A stretch of 64,000 nucleotides of DNA from Pelobates cultripes (lineage: Eukaryota > Chordata > Amphibia > Anura > Pelobatidae). Both the position numbers and the translations under genes were made by a program. The stretch lies in contig OW240914.1 in NCBI GenBank assembly GCA_933207985.1, positions 207,977,915-208,041,914 on the forward strand. Direction: 5' to 3'. The notes beneath the pieces are model-generated. The model was not told the DNA's origin. It did not search any database and worked only from the letters and a program-made list of their open reading frames with translations. Each line of letters opens with the position of its first letter. Within the stretch, counting starts at the first letter, position 1. This document shows, piece by piece, positions 11,287-21,547 of this stretch.

Positions 11287-11797
11287 TGAAATGGAAAAAT
11301 CAATTAAAGTATTGATTATTTCTTTGTGTATCTGCCCCTGGCCAAATCAATGAAACTATGCGTGCACGCTCCCTGAAGTAATTCACACCAGACACAGGTT
11401 CCAGGTTGTTGAATAACTTGAGGAAAGTTTATTCAGAGGGGACGGCAGGTCCCTTTTAAAGCAAAATTACATCATAAGCATTGTCAGAGATAACATGGAA
11501 TAATACATCAATTATTGGTTAGGTGTTAAGTGGTTGCTTCAATGCTCTGCCTACTGTAGGTGATGTCACCGGGGCCATGAGGGTCTCCCACGGTTTCCCA
11601 GCGCCATCTTGGTGCACGAGGTAGTTAGTCAATGTTAGGAAGGAGAAAGGGAAGGGGGGGGGGAAAAGGAGCTAGAAGCTTCTAGCAGCCATCTTAATTA
11701 TAGCGTGTGTGCTTAGATATATATATATATCGTGAAATGAGTAAATAGACATTTTTCACTAACTAGGAAATATGTGTAAGACCTTATTTCCACAACA
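11287..11797 (-). repeat. 3' LTR of the provirus
   Basis: A 511-bp LTR. On the - strand it has a CCAAT box (11514-11518), a TTTAAAA TATA-like box (11454-11460) and an AATAAA signal (11428-11433). The AATAAA lies only about 20 nt past the TATA-like box, so either R is very short or another TATA is used; an (AT)n run near 11716-11730 is an alternative A/T element. Ends are TG and CA. Confidence 0.93.
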
Positions 11798-11813
11798 GTC
11801 CCCCCTAAAATGG
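11798..11813 (-). promoter_or_regulatory. Polypurine tract
   Basis: On the - strand the bases next to the 3' LTR end in AGGGGGGAC, a short purine run in the place of the plus-strand primer site. Confidence 0.7.
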
Positions 11814-11985
11814 CTATTTACCATAACAACTGCTACTGTCCCTAATATGTCCCTAGTTGCCTGCAACCTATCTGCCTTAACTAGCATCGAACACTTCACT
11901 CCGCGGGTAACCCGCAGTGGCTAGTCCACTACATCTCCACACGTGAGACTCGCCAGTTAAGACAGACGCTTTCCCTATACTGTCC
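11814..11985 (-). other. Provirus segment between env and PPT
   Basis: Non-coding, C-rich on +; no accessory gene is seen between the env stop and the 3' LTR. Confidence 0.6.
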
Positions 11986-13902
11986 CTACAGGAAAGCAGT
12001 TGTTTGTTTGAACTGATGTGATTGAAGGGGTGTATGTGGAGTATCATCTTCGAGGTCTGTGATGTCTTGGTGTATGAAAGTAGGGGTCACGTCATCTATA
12101 GTCTTGTCTACCGCTTTCTGTAGATACTTCTGTATGCAGGGGAATATACAACAGGTCAGAAATAAGAAAATGACGATCATTATGAGAACAGCTGTCCCCA
12201 CCTGGAAGAGGGTCCTTTGCCAACCATTCATCCATCCAAACCATCTGTCCCAAGTGTCGATGACTCCTGAATTTTTCTTTAGCTCATCTGCAAGATTATC
12301 TAGCTTCTCTATGGCCATAGTCACCTTACCATTGGGCCCAGTGTTGTCTGGAATGTATGTGCAGCATGTCATGGTCTCAGGGAGGATTTTACATACACCC
12401 CCTTTCTCAGCTAATATCATATCTAGGGCCATTCTGTTCTGAAATGTCATTTGGGTAGTGGCTTGTAATTGTTCTGCCAGGCCCTGTAGGGCATCCCTAG
12501 TGTAGTTGACAAAACGCTGTTGATTATAGTAAATGTAGTTAATCCAATTGACATTTTTGTTAGCAGTTATCATTGGAATTAGGGACTCAAATCCTGCAGC
12601 CACTTCATCTCTTGCTTTGAATTCGTTAGGCACCCCCCTTGGCACACCTATGGCATCAATATACACATGGGGGTCGAAACTCCCTCGAATAGGAGTCTCT
12701 CGTTTGGTTCTAGAGTGTACATGTGTGAGATTTAATGTGTTATGGTCACCATCTGGGATGATATGGATAGGCATTATGACTTTAGTTAGGGCACACTCCC
12801 CCCACCATTGTCCAATTAATTGGGACCTCAATTGTTTATCCCCACATAACCAATAGATATCACCGATTGTCTTTGTGTGATTCATTAGCAGTGATACGGG
12901 TGGATTATGGTAAGTTGAGCAATACCCTGATGGGAATTTGCCCAGATATAAACCGGTGTTTTTAGATATTGTATAACATGTGTAATTACCTGGGTAAATG
13001 GTGACTCCATCAGGTGGTTTTACATGTCCATGAGTGATTGGGTAAATTCTCTTCCATGATTCACATGTCGAGGAATTGGTGACGGACTGTGTGTAAAGAC
13101 TCAGAACACATGATTCTACTTCAGGAGGCAAATTCAGAGGAACTGTGCCCAGATGGGGCCTGGCTCCTCCACACACGTAACAATTGGTCTTATTGTGTGA
13201 GTTGGCATTATACCTCATCCATTCTAGCCATAAATTAGTGTCTGAAAAACCAGTTTCCACTGCCATAGTGTCTTCAAAGGTGGGGTTGGCTATAGCTACC
13301 ATGTCATGTAGGGTCTTAATATGTGGTTTTAATGGGTTAACGATCATGTGAGTGGTCCCTACCCAGTCTGGGGAGGTGAGCATGTCTTGTAGGTAGAATG
13401 TCCCCAGTGCATTGTGTGAGCCACCTCCCTTCCAGTACATCCCCATCACATATTCCCCCGCGTCCCTTGGACTAGGGTGTTCTATATTCAAGGTAAGTTT
13501 AATGGGAGTTGACCCTGTGGGTTTACTAAGAGTCATTCTAGAAAGTAGGGGCTTCCCGTCTTTGTCAAGTCTGTCTAGTGCAACCTGAGGTCTGTAACCC
13601 CATGGTCTACCTGTATTCCACCCGGCAGCTTTCCATGAACTACAGTGGTGTCCCCAAGCTCCTCCAGTCACACAAATGTATGGGTCCTTTTTGTCAGGTA
13701 TGTCCTTGTATATGGCTGCATGTTGTGTCTGTGGGAATGTACAGGTAACTATGTCACAATAATCAAAGGTGTATGTAGCTACATCAGTATCAGAAGAATT
13801 GTACCAGAAAGTGTAAACATGATTATCTTTGGTTATGGCCACTTGTTGGGCCCAGGCAAAATGCAACAATATAAGAAAACACGAGACACATAATAAATTC
13901 AT
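11986..13902 (-). CDS. env: Retroviral envelope glycoprotein (env), intact 638-residue frame
   Basis: Class I fusion glycoprotein precursor of the provirus, cut into surface (SU) and transmembrane (TM) subunits. A signal peptide covers about residues 1-18 (hydrophobic, ending AWA). SU has a CYVC motif of the CXXC type, as in gammaretroviral SU. A furin-type RTKR site is at 12700-12711 (residues 398-401). TM has an immunosuppressive-like segment (QNRMALDMILAEKGGV), then a cysteine motif with eight residues between C and CC rather than the usual six, and a membrane anchor near residues 560-590 with a cytoplasmic tail. The start overlaps the pol stop by four bases (ATGA). It resembles env-derived genes known in fish and other vertebrates. 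It is fully open, so expression is possible but not shown. Confidence 0.93.
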   Translation of the reverse strand: MNLLCVSCFLILLHFAWAQQVAITKDNHVYTFWYNSSDTDVATYTFDYCDIVTCTFPQTQHAAIYKDIPDKKDPYICVTGGAWGHHCSSWKAAGWNTGRPWGYRPQVALDRLDKDGKPLLSRMTLSKPTGSTPIKLTLNIEHPSPRDAGEYVMGMYWKGGGSHNALGTFYLQDMLTSPDWVGTTHMIVNPLKPHIKTLHDMVAIANPTFEDTMAVETGFSDTNLWLEWMRYNANSHNKTNCYVCGGARPHLGTVPLNLPPEVESCVLSLYTQSVTNSSTCESWKRIYPITHGHVKPPDGVTIYPGNYTCYTISKNTGLYLGKFPSGYCSTYHNPPVSLLMNHTKTIGDIYWLCGDKQLRSQLIGQWWGECALTKVIMPIHIIPDGDHNTLNLTHVHSRTKRETPIRGSFDPHVYIDAIGVPRGVPNEFKARDEVAAGFESLIPMITANKNVNWINYIYYNQQRFVNYTRDALQGLAEQLQATTQMTFQNRMALDMILAEKGGVCKILPETMTCCTYIPDNTGPNGKVTMAIEKLDNLADELKKNSGVIDTWDRWFGWMNGWQRTLFQVGTAVLIMIVIFLFLTCCIFPCIQKYLQKAVDKTIDDVTPTFIHQDITDLEDDTPHTPLQSHQFKQTTAFL

Positions 13903-16900
13903 GTTTCAACAAGATCAGCTTCTTCTGGAGCAGGCACTTTTTTGCAATGTGAAGCGTGTATCCAGGAACTTTTTCCAGCTAGTTTAACTGACGTTGCTGT
14001 AATCAGGAGCACTTGATAAGGACCATCAAATCTCGGTTCTAGGGTGTGTTTCCTGAGGAACTTCTTAACCATAACCCAGTCACCAGGAAGCAGCTTGTGT
14101 GTACCTGTATTCGACTCAGGATCTGGAATAGAAGAAAACACTTGGGCATGTATCTTGGTCAGGGCATGAGAGAGAGCGGTCACATAGTCTACCATAGCAT
14201 CTGACTGAATCTGAAGCTGTTGGGGAAAGTAACAACCTAACCTGGGTGCTGTACCAAACAAAATCTCATAGGGTGATAGGCTGTATTTTCCCCTAGGTGT
14301 GTACCTTACACTAAACAATGCCAGTGGGAGACTCTCGGGCCAGGGCATCTTAGTTTCTTGTGACATCTTGAGCATTCTGGCTTTCAAAGTGCCATTCATG
14401 CGTTCTACCTTACCACTACTCTGTGGGTGATATGGTGTGTGAAATGCAAGGGTCACCCCCAGTGCTGACCAGACTTCCCGTGTTAGCGAGGCAGTGAAGG
14501 AGGTCCCCTGGTCACTTTCAATCACTTCTGGGACCCCATAGCGGCAAACAATTTCTGTCAGAAGATACTTGGCTGTAGTCCTCGCGGTGAAGTTAGTCAC
14601 TGGGAAGGCCTCTGGCCATCCTGAAAACATGTCCACTATGACCAATGCATATTCATAACGTCCACTTTTTGGCATCTGAATGTGATCAATCTGAATCCTC
14701 TGGAAGGGATATTGTGGCTTGGCTAGGTGATTAGGTGCAGTCTTTATAATCTTTCCAGGATTGCATTTAGCACATATAGTACAAGACTTGCAGTAATTCT
14801 GTGTTAAGGTAGTGATGCCTGGTGCTTCAAAATATTTGTCAATCAATGAGTTCATCAGATGTTTTGACAGGTGGGCTGGCCCATGAGCCCATTGGACCAC
14901 CGCTGGATACATATTTCTGGGTAGGCAAAACTTGAGATTGATAGTGTAAACATCATCACGGAGTATAGCTCCTTTGCTCTTCCAACTTTGTTTCTCCTGT
15001 GGAGTAGCAGCAGCTTGTTGTTCCTTCAGGAGTCTAAGATCTGTAGGTAATGTTTGCATAGTGTAGATAGGTAATGTATCTGCGGCCACTCTTCTGTCCA
15101 CTTCCCATCTTTGCCGTGCCGCTTCCTTAGCTGTTTGATCCGCTAGGTGATTACCACGTGCTTCTTCTGTGTCTAGTCTTCCATGGGCTTTTACTTTCAG
15201 TACTTCCACTTCTGCTGGAAGCTCCAATGCATCCATCAGTTCTGCAATGGCTGCCCCATGCTTTACTGGGGTACCAGTGGCCGTTAGAAATCCTCTGGTC
15301 TTCCAGATTAGGCCAAAGTCATGTGCTACTCCCAGGGCATATCTTGAATCCGTATAAATGTTGACACGTAACCCTTTAGACAATTTGCAGGCCGCAGTTA
15401 GGGCTGTCAATTCAGCTTCCTGAGCGGACTTAGTTGGTTGTAGGGCAGCTGCTTGCAATACTTGGCATTCTGTGGTGACTGCATACCCAGTGTGATATTG
15501 TCCCTGTTCATCAGCAAATCTTGACCCATCCACAAATAGGGTTTGGTCCGGGTTGAGTAATGCAGCTTCGTAGACAGTTGGTAGGTGTGTAGTTTCCATT
15601 TTCATTTGTTCAAAACAATCATGAGGGATATCGAGGTCACAGTCTGTGGTGTGTGGATCCTCACAGGCTTCTGTGTGGTACCTGGGGTACCCAGCTGTAC
15701 AGTAATTAATAGTCTTTTTATTGACCCCCGTAGCAGTCAGTTTTTCTGGGGTCATTTGACTCCAGGTTTTGGCCATCGGGCCTAGATCTTTCCACGAGAT
15801 GTCGGGGGGTTTGGTGACGGATATGTGTGGGATCGATGTTCCCCAATGGTGATAGAGATGTGTCACACTCTCTGGGAGGTGGACCAAGATGAGCATGGTA
15901 CCTGTGAGGTCCCAAAACAAGTAAGTCAGGGTAATTTGGATTTCTTTAAGTTGGAACACTTCTTTCTCATAGTTCATATCAGGGCCTGGTTCATCCCTAA
16001 CCCACAAGGTACAGTGAGGTAGGGCCACTGATTGTTCATCATGTGGAGGTGCAAGTGTAGGTAGTTGCAGATCTGTTAGAACTTCCGGGTTGATATCCAG
16101 GCTATACCAGTGGTACACAATTCCCCCCTTGGGAAGTGGCAGAAGAGTGGCTGGATTCAGGGTAAGGCATCTCTGGAGTTTCACATTGTCAGGTAAAAGC
16201 AATGAGGTTTGCAGGCGGAGGTGGCGTTGGGAGGAAAGGTGCTTAGGTTGGACTTGTTGCAGGATAGCGGTAATGTCATGGGGGGCCAACACCGTGAGGT
16301 GATGGCCTAGAACAAAGTCATTAGTCTTATCCAGGAGGGCACTGGCGGCAAACACAGCACGGAGGCAAGAGGGGCTGCCCCTTGCAACAGGGTCAAGCAT
16401 GCAGGAAAAGTAGCCAATAGGCCGTTGTCTGGACCCATGTTTCTGAGTAAGGACTCCAGAAGCATGTCCTGATCTCTCAGAGACAAACAAATTGAAAGAG
16501 AGTTGGTAGTTGGGTAGGCCCAAAGCAGGTGCAGAAGCAATAGCTCGTTTCAGAGTATGGAAACAGTTAATAGTGTCTTCAGTGAGGTGAAAAGGCTCAC
16601 TCCGGAGTGCATCATAGAGAGGCTGCATGAGTTTGGATGCTTCAGGTATCCAGGACCTGCAGTATGTGATGAGACCCAAAAAAGCATGAAGAGAGTGGTG
16701 GGTTGCAGGTAATGGGAGTTGAAGGATAGCTTGCACCCGTTGAGAGGTTAGGTGTTTGGTGCCATGGGAAATGCAATGTCCCAAGAAGACCACAGAGGGC
16801 CGGCACCATTGCAGCTTCGATTTTGAGGCCTTGCACCCTGCAGTAACAAGGAAACATAGGAGATCTTCTGAGTCACTTTCTGCAACAAGCAAATTAGGAG

Positions 16901-17993
16901 CACAGAGAAGGAGGTCATCAACATATTGAAGTAGAACAACATCCAGATGAGATTTCTGCCAGGGATCCAAAACTAGAGACATGGCATGAGCAAATTGTGT
17001 GGGAGAATTCTGAGCTCCCTGAGGCATGACAGTCCAGGTATATTGTTGTCCTTCATGTGTGAAGGCGAAGAGAAAACGGCAGGAAGGGTCAAGGGGAACA
17101 CTGAAAAAGGCATTAGCTAGATCCACAACAGTAAAAACTGTTGAATTTGGTGGCACTTGGGACAAAAGGGTGTGGGGGTTAGGAACAATAGCAGTGTCTT
17201 TAATGGTTACTTCATTAACAGCACGGAGGTCCTGTACCATGCGGTACTGGTCGGGTTGGCCCTTAACAGTTCGTTTTTTAACAGGGAAGAGTGGGGTGTT
17301 GCATGGAGATGTACACTTGGTGAGGGCACCTTTGGCAAGCAGAGACTCAACTTGTTTGGTGATGGCATCAGCTTGTGCTGGCTTCAGAGGATACTGAGGT
17401 CGACGAGGAGGAAGTGCTCCAGGCAGGAGCTGGACCAGGACGGGGGGTACATGTAAGCGTCCAATATCATCCGGACCGGTGGACCAAAGTTCTTGGGGGA
17501 TACGATCCAGAGCACTGGGGGTGTGTGTGACCCGTGCATTCCCTGTATTGTCTGTTAGGTTCAACAGTATGGGGAGTGAGCAGAGCACAGAAGTATCTTT
17601 TTGTGATAAGGGGGTTGTTAACTCAACTTGTCCATCAGCAGTAAAGGTTATGGAAGCCTGGAGCCGAGAGAGAACATCGGCACCTAGGAGGTTGATGGGG
17701 CAAGTGGAGGAAACAACAAAACGGGACAGGATGTGTGAACCTACATGTAAGAGTTTGGTAAGGGGGTTACTGCGTGGTGTACCATCCACCCCAACACAGG
17801 ATACATCAGTGTCAGACAGGAAGGAAGGGTCTGGCAGGTCTTGTTCCCTAAGGACACTACGGGCTGCACCTGTGTCAACTAAAAAAGTGGTTGGGTGACC
17901 CTCCACGGGGAGAACTACAGTAGCCAAGGGTCCTCCCCCATCCCCTGCAGACACTGCCATAGCAGGGGTTGCTGACACAGGCTTGCCGGTTAC
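13899..17993 (-). CDS. pol: Retroviral Pol (protease, RT, RNase H, integrase), intact frame
   Basis: The frame directly follows the gag TAG (17994-17996) in the same frame with no further stop, the gammaretroviral read-through arrangement. It runs about 1364 residues. Domains in order: aspartic protease with DTGA near residue 40; reverse transcriptase with YVDD at 16914-16925; RNase H starting near residue 815 (LFVDGSRF); integrase with HHCC zinc site near 14765-14880 and a DDE core (DHIQM, ESDQGTSF, SSGKVERMN); and a C-terminal GPY/F module (DGPYQVLL). No inactivating stop or frameshift is seen. The wording is closest to gamma-type elements. Pol would be made only as a Gag-Pol fusion, so the upstream gag break should block its normal production from this copy. 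Confidence 0.94.
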   Translation of the reverse strand, partial: VTGKPVSATPAMAVSAGDGGGPLATVVLPVEGHPTTFLVDTGAARSVLREQDLPDPSFLSDTDVSCVGVDGTPRSNPLTKLLHVGSHILSRFVVSSTCPINLLGADVLSRLQASITFTADGQVELTTPLSQKDTSVLCSLPILLNLTDNTGNARVTHTPSALDRIPQELWSTGPDDIGRLHVPPVLVQLLPGALPPRRPQYPLKPAQADAITKQVESLLAKGALTKCTSPCNTPLFPVKKRTVKGQPDQYRMVQDLRAVNEVTIKDTAIVPNPHTLLSQVPPNSTVFTVVDLANAFFSVPLDPSCRFLFAFTHEGQQYTWTVMPQGAQNSPTQFAHAMSLVLDPWQKSHLDVVLLQYVDDLLLCAPNLLVAESDSEDLLCFLVTAGCKASKSKLQWCRPSVVFLGHCISHGTKHLTSQRVQAILQLPLPATHHSLHAFLGLITYCRSWIPEASKLMQPLYDALRSEPFHLTEDTINCFHTLKRAIASAPALGLPNYQLSFNLFVSERSGHASGVLTQKHGSRQRPIGYFSCMLDPVARGSPSCLRAVFAASALLDKTNDFVLGHHLTVLAPHDITAILQQVQPKHLSSQRHLRLQTSLLLPDNVKLQRCLTLNPATLLPLPKGGIVYHWYSLDINPEVLTDLQLPTLAPPHDEQSVALPHCTLWVRDEPGPDMNYEKEVFQLKEIQITLTYLFWDLTGTMLILVHLPESVTHLYHHWGTSIPHISVTKPPDISWKDLGPMAKTWSQMTPEKLTATGVNKKTINYCTAGYPRYHTEACEDPHTTDCDLDIPHDCFEQMKMETTHLPTVYEAALLNPDQTLFVDGSRFADEQGQYHTGYAVTTECQVLQAAALQPTKSAQEAELTALTAACKLSKGLRVNIYTDSRYALGVAHDFGLIWKTRGFLTATGTPVKHGAAIAELMDALELPAEVEVLKVKAHGRLDTEEARGNHLADQTAKEAARQRWEVDRRVAADTLPIYTMQTLPTDLRLLKEQQAAATPQEKQSWKSKGAILRDDVYTINLKFCLPRNMYPAVVQWAHGPAHLSKHLMNSLIDKYFEAPGITTLTQNYCKSCTICAKCNPGKIIKTAPNHLAKPQYPFQRIQIDHIQMPKSGRYEYALVIVDMFSGWPEAFPVTNFTARTTAKYLLTEIVCRYGVPEVIESDQGTSFTASLTREVWSALGVTLAFHTPYHPQSSGKVERMNGTLKARMLKMSQETKMPWPESLPLALFSVRYTPRGKYSLSPYEILFGTAPRLGCYFPQQLQIQSDAMVDYVTALSHALTKIHAQVFSSIPDPESNTGTHKLLPGDWVMVKKFLRKHTLEPRFDGPYQVLLITATSVKLAGKSSWIHASHCKKVPAPEEADLVET

Positions 17994-17996
17994 CTA
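17942..17996 (-). promoter_or_regulatory. gag UAG and candidate read-through structure
   Basis: On the - strand TAG (17994-17996) is followed by G and then in-frame pol codons. A 7-bp stem, CCCCTGC/GCAGGGG (17962-17968 with 17942-17948), begins about 25 nt later. Gammaretroviruses use UAG followed by a pseudoknot; the spacing here is longer, so the stem is only a candidate. Confidence 0.45.
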
Positions 17997-20900
17997 TTGT
18001 AATAGATCAAGGTGGGCCTGATCTGGTCCCTGGTACCGGCGGGAGGTGGAGGGAGGGTTGACAGAATGCATTGGTGGGCGGGATGGACGGAGGGCATGGC
18101 GGGGGTGAGGTTGGTTGTCTTGGAAGTCATCAGTATCATACCCTTCAGTGGAGGGTGAAGTGTATGCACGGGCCTCTGCTGCGGGGAGCCGGGCTTGGGA
18201 GTACTCAGGAGGCGGGGGAGGGGGAGGTGGAGGAGGTAGCTGAGGCAACTGTGGATGGGGTAGGGCAGGGAGATAACCAGTGGAGGGGAAGTTGTAGCTG
18301 GTGACATGGGGGTTATGGTACCTGAGGGTCTGTTGGCGGAGCACTCTAGGGTGTGGGCAGTCTCTCCTAAAGTGACCTGGTTGATTACAATTGAAGCAGG
18401 TCCGGATTGTCGTGACAGTCCGGTCACGGGAGAAGGGAATTGGTGCAGGCAGTGCCTGGGGGGGCTGGGTGAACTGTTGGGGGAGCAACTGAGAGCCCTG
18501 GGTTGGACCTGCGATTGGGGTGGAGGTAGCATACATAAGAGGACTAGTTCTACGCTGTGTAGGAAGCAAAACAGACTCTAAGCCTTTGGCTACCAACAAG
18601 AGAGTGTCCAATGGAATAATTCTATACTCCGGGCGAGCTAGAATTAAACCCTTACGAATATTTTCCCTAAGCCCTGCCACAAAAGCTGCAGATAACATCT
18701 GGGTGTGTGCTTTGTTGTAAGTACTAAACCCTAAGTCTGAAAAAGTCTGAGTCAACCTAGAGTGATACTTCTCAACTGTCTCAAGTTTGTCCTGTAGGAT
18801 ATCATTGATGCAAGTAGCCTGGTCTGCTAGTTTATCCTGTGCCCAGGCACGAAGCTGTTCACAAAAAATTTCACCAGAACGAAAGTCAGTATGAGAAGTA
18901 AGTGGAGCATCAATAAAGCTCCGTTCCATGATAGGCCAGTATGCATCACCAGCCTTTATTTCACATAGACTAATGAGATCCCGCCAAGCAGCGGAATATG
19001 TTTTACGGATCTGAGCCATCCTACGGAAAAAGGGCATGGGGTGTTTTTCAGGATCAGGGAGTGAGGTCACAAGGGTAGCAGCTTGGGAAGGGTTAAAGGT
19101 AACATACATAGGTGGAGCACCATCCGCACCATGGTTGATTGGGGTATATCCCTGAGGGATAGTTTGCTGTTGGGGGAGCCTATTCACCCCCAGGTGGGGT
19201 GAATTCTGGTCAACCACAACTACCTCGGCGGGCAGCACTGGGCCACGACGGAGGGTAGTCTCAGGAGTAGCTGTCGCTGGGACAACAGGGAGGGCGGTGA
19301 CAGGTGAGGTAGCTGGGTGGAAACCTGAAGCCTGGGGGGAGGCACCCATCGCATAGGGCTGGTCAGATGTCCCTGACACCTCGGATCCAACCACCATGAT
19401 TGGGTAACTAGGGCCGGCGGAAGGGATACGAGGGACCAAGGCTGTGGAAGGGGCTGTCACGGGGGCCGATTGGGTAGGGCGTGAGAGGTGGGTGTTGAGG
19501 ACATTTGCGAGGGCGGAGATGGGATCGGAGGGCTCGGGGGTATCGGCAGGAGACAAGGGTGGGGTTGGAGGCTCGGGGGGAGGGGGAGGAGGAAGAGGAG
19601 ATACGTCAATGGGAGGCGGCACGGGGATTGCGGAATTAACCAGGGAGGTAACAGCAGTGAAGAGGGCGGATATCGAGCCAGACAGGTCATCGGTCATGGG
19701 TGTGTCAGAGGTCACGGGGGAAGGGGTCAGAGGGACGGGGTCAAGGGGCTGTGATAAGGTCGGGGGAGCAGGGATGTCGGGGGGAGATAACACGGGAGAA
19801 GGGGCTGGAGGGGTGGCGGCATAGGGTAGGGTTAGGGCAGTGAGGGCGGAGATCAGGGACGGCAAATCGGCCGCGGGAGTGGGAGGCAACGAGGTAAAGG
19901 GGCCGGGGTTTCGGGAGGAGGTAACACTGGAGGAGGAGCAGGAGGGGTGACGGCATAGGGTTGGGTTAGGGCAGTGAGGGCGGAGATCAGGGACGGCAAA
20001 TCGGCCGCGGGAGTGGGAGGCAACGAGGTAAAGGGGGCCGGGGTTTCGGGAGGAGGTAACACTGGAGGAGGAGCAGGAGGGGTGACGGCATAGGGTTGGG
20101 TTAGGGCAGTGAGGGCGGAGATCAGGGACGGCAAATCGGCCGCGGGAGTGGGAGGCAACGAGGTAAAGGGGGCCGGGGTTTCGGGAGGAGGTAACACTGG
20201 AGGAGGAGCAGGAGGGGTGACGGCATAGGGTTGGGTTAGGGCAGTGAGGGCGGAGATCAGGGACGGCAAATCGGCCGCGGGAGTGGGAGGCAACGAGGTA
20301 AAGGGGGCCGGGGTTTCGGGAGGAGGTAACACTGGAGGAGGAGCAGGAGGGGTGACGGCATAGGGTTGGGTTAGGGCAGTGAGGGCGGAGATCAGGGACG
20401 GCAAATCGGCAGCGGGAGTGGGAGGCAACGAGGTAAAGGGGGCCGGGGTTTCGGGAGGAGGTAACACTGGAGGAGGAGCAGTAGGAGAGAACTTGAGGAT
20501 GGGAGGGGAATCAGTGGGTAAGGGGGCGGAGACAAGGGAACCAGGACTAGCGGGCTGGACAGGATTCATGAGAGTGGAGAGTAGGGGCGGGGGATCCTTG
20601 GAAATGGAGGAGGAGGAGGAGGAGGGGGGATGAGAAGGAATGGGAGAAGATGGGGATACAGGGATAGGGGTCACGGGGATTCCTGAGGAGACTGGAGAAG
20701 GGAAGTCAACCGGGGGACAGGGGTCCGGGGAGACGGGGTTGGTTGAGTGGGTAGGAGCGGGGGGCGTAGGAAGTAGGATGGACGAAGAGGGTGAGGGAAC
20801 GGGGTTTACCAGTGACGGGGTACTCAGAGGGGAGAGGGATTGAGAGGAGGAGGAGGATGGGACTTCAATAGTTGAGACGGGAATAGTCGGGGCAGTACTC

Positions 20901-21547
20901 GGAGTAAGGACAGGCCCTGGGAAAGGTAACAGGGAGCATGGGGGTGGGGGAGCTCCGACGGGCAAAACAGGATGATGGCTGAACGAGGGGGTTTGGTCAC
21001 AGGAGGGTTGGTGCACGGGAGTGGGTGGGAACGAGTGGTGTGGCACTGGGAAATAGTAAGCTCCATCTACGCCGAGCACGGGACATAGGGGGGTGGGGGC
21101 TGGAGACACACCCCCGGGGGGTGGGGTCTGTGCTGTGACGGGGGAGGCAGGGCGGGAAGTTACTGTTGCGCTCTGGGCGCCATCATAGGGTGGTGGCCGT
21201 GGAACAATAGAAACAACATCATCATTGTGAATATTCCTATGGTACACATGTACAATCTGCCCCTCAAACTCCAACTCTTCTTCGACCCAACCTTCCCGTT
21301 TCAAACCTCTAGCTACACGATACCAGGCCTCTGCAACCTTTGTGAGTCCGTTATCCAACAGTAAACCTTCCTTGTCTATGAGTAGCTTTCTCCAAAATTC
21401 TGGCTGCAATCTCCCACTGGGCAGCATCTGGAAGCCACACACCTTAGCAATCTTTTTAAGTTTCATCATTGCATCCTCCCCTGCTCTTTCTTTCACAATG
21501 TCGCAAGCCAACAAGCCCTTAGCAGGTCTAGCATGTTCCTGCCCCAT
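17994..21547 (-). pseudogene. gag: Retroviral Gag, very large and proline-rich, broken by one 1-bp deletion
   Basis: Structural polyprotein. It starts MGQEHA, a possible N-myristoylation site, followed by a matrix-like region (about residues 1-115). Late-domain motifs PPPY (21185-21196) and PTAP (20474-20485) are in frame. A proline-rich region of about 650 residues follows, including five tandem copies of a 45-residue unit, then a capsid-like region (about 18560-19150) and one CCHC zinc knuckle (18357-18398). It ends in TAG. The frame is split: the upstream part stays open to 19853 and the downstream part is in another frame. The cause appears to be a repeat unit of 134 instead of 135 bp, with one G fewer in the run at 19899-19902. 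Typical gamma Gag is about 540 residues; this is near 1180. Confidence 0.88.
19813..20486 (-). repeat. 135-bp coding tandem repeat in gag
   Basis: Unit starts are at 19813, 19947, 20082, 20217 and 20352, spaced 134, 135, 135 and 135 bp. Each encodes 45 residues rich in Pro, Leu and Ala (e.g. TPAADLPSLISALTALTQPY). Units are almost identical, so they were copied recently. The 134-bp spacing is the gag frameshift. Confidence 0.93.

Noticed and set aside
12400..12460. Similarity of Env immunosuppressive-like segment to filovirus glycoprotein
   Set aside because: This segment is shared by many retroviral class I fusion proteins; the rest of the element is clearly retroviral.
17026..19824. Several + strand open frames opposite gag-pol
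   Set aside because: Antisense shadows of the conserved pol and proline-rich gag codons.
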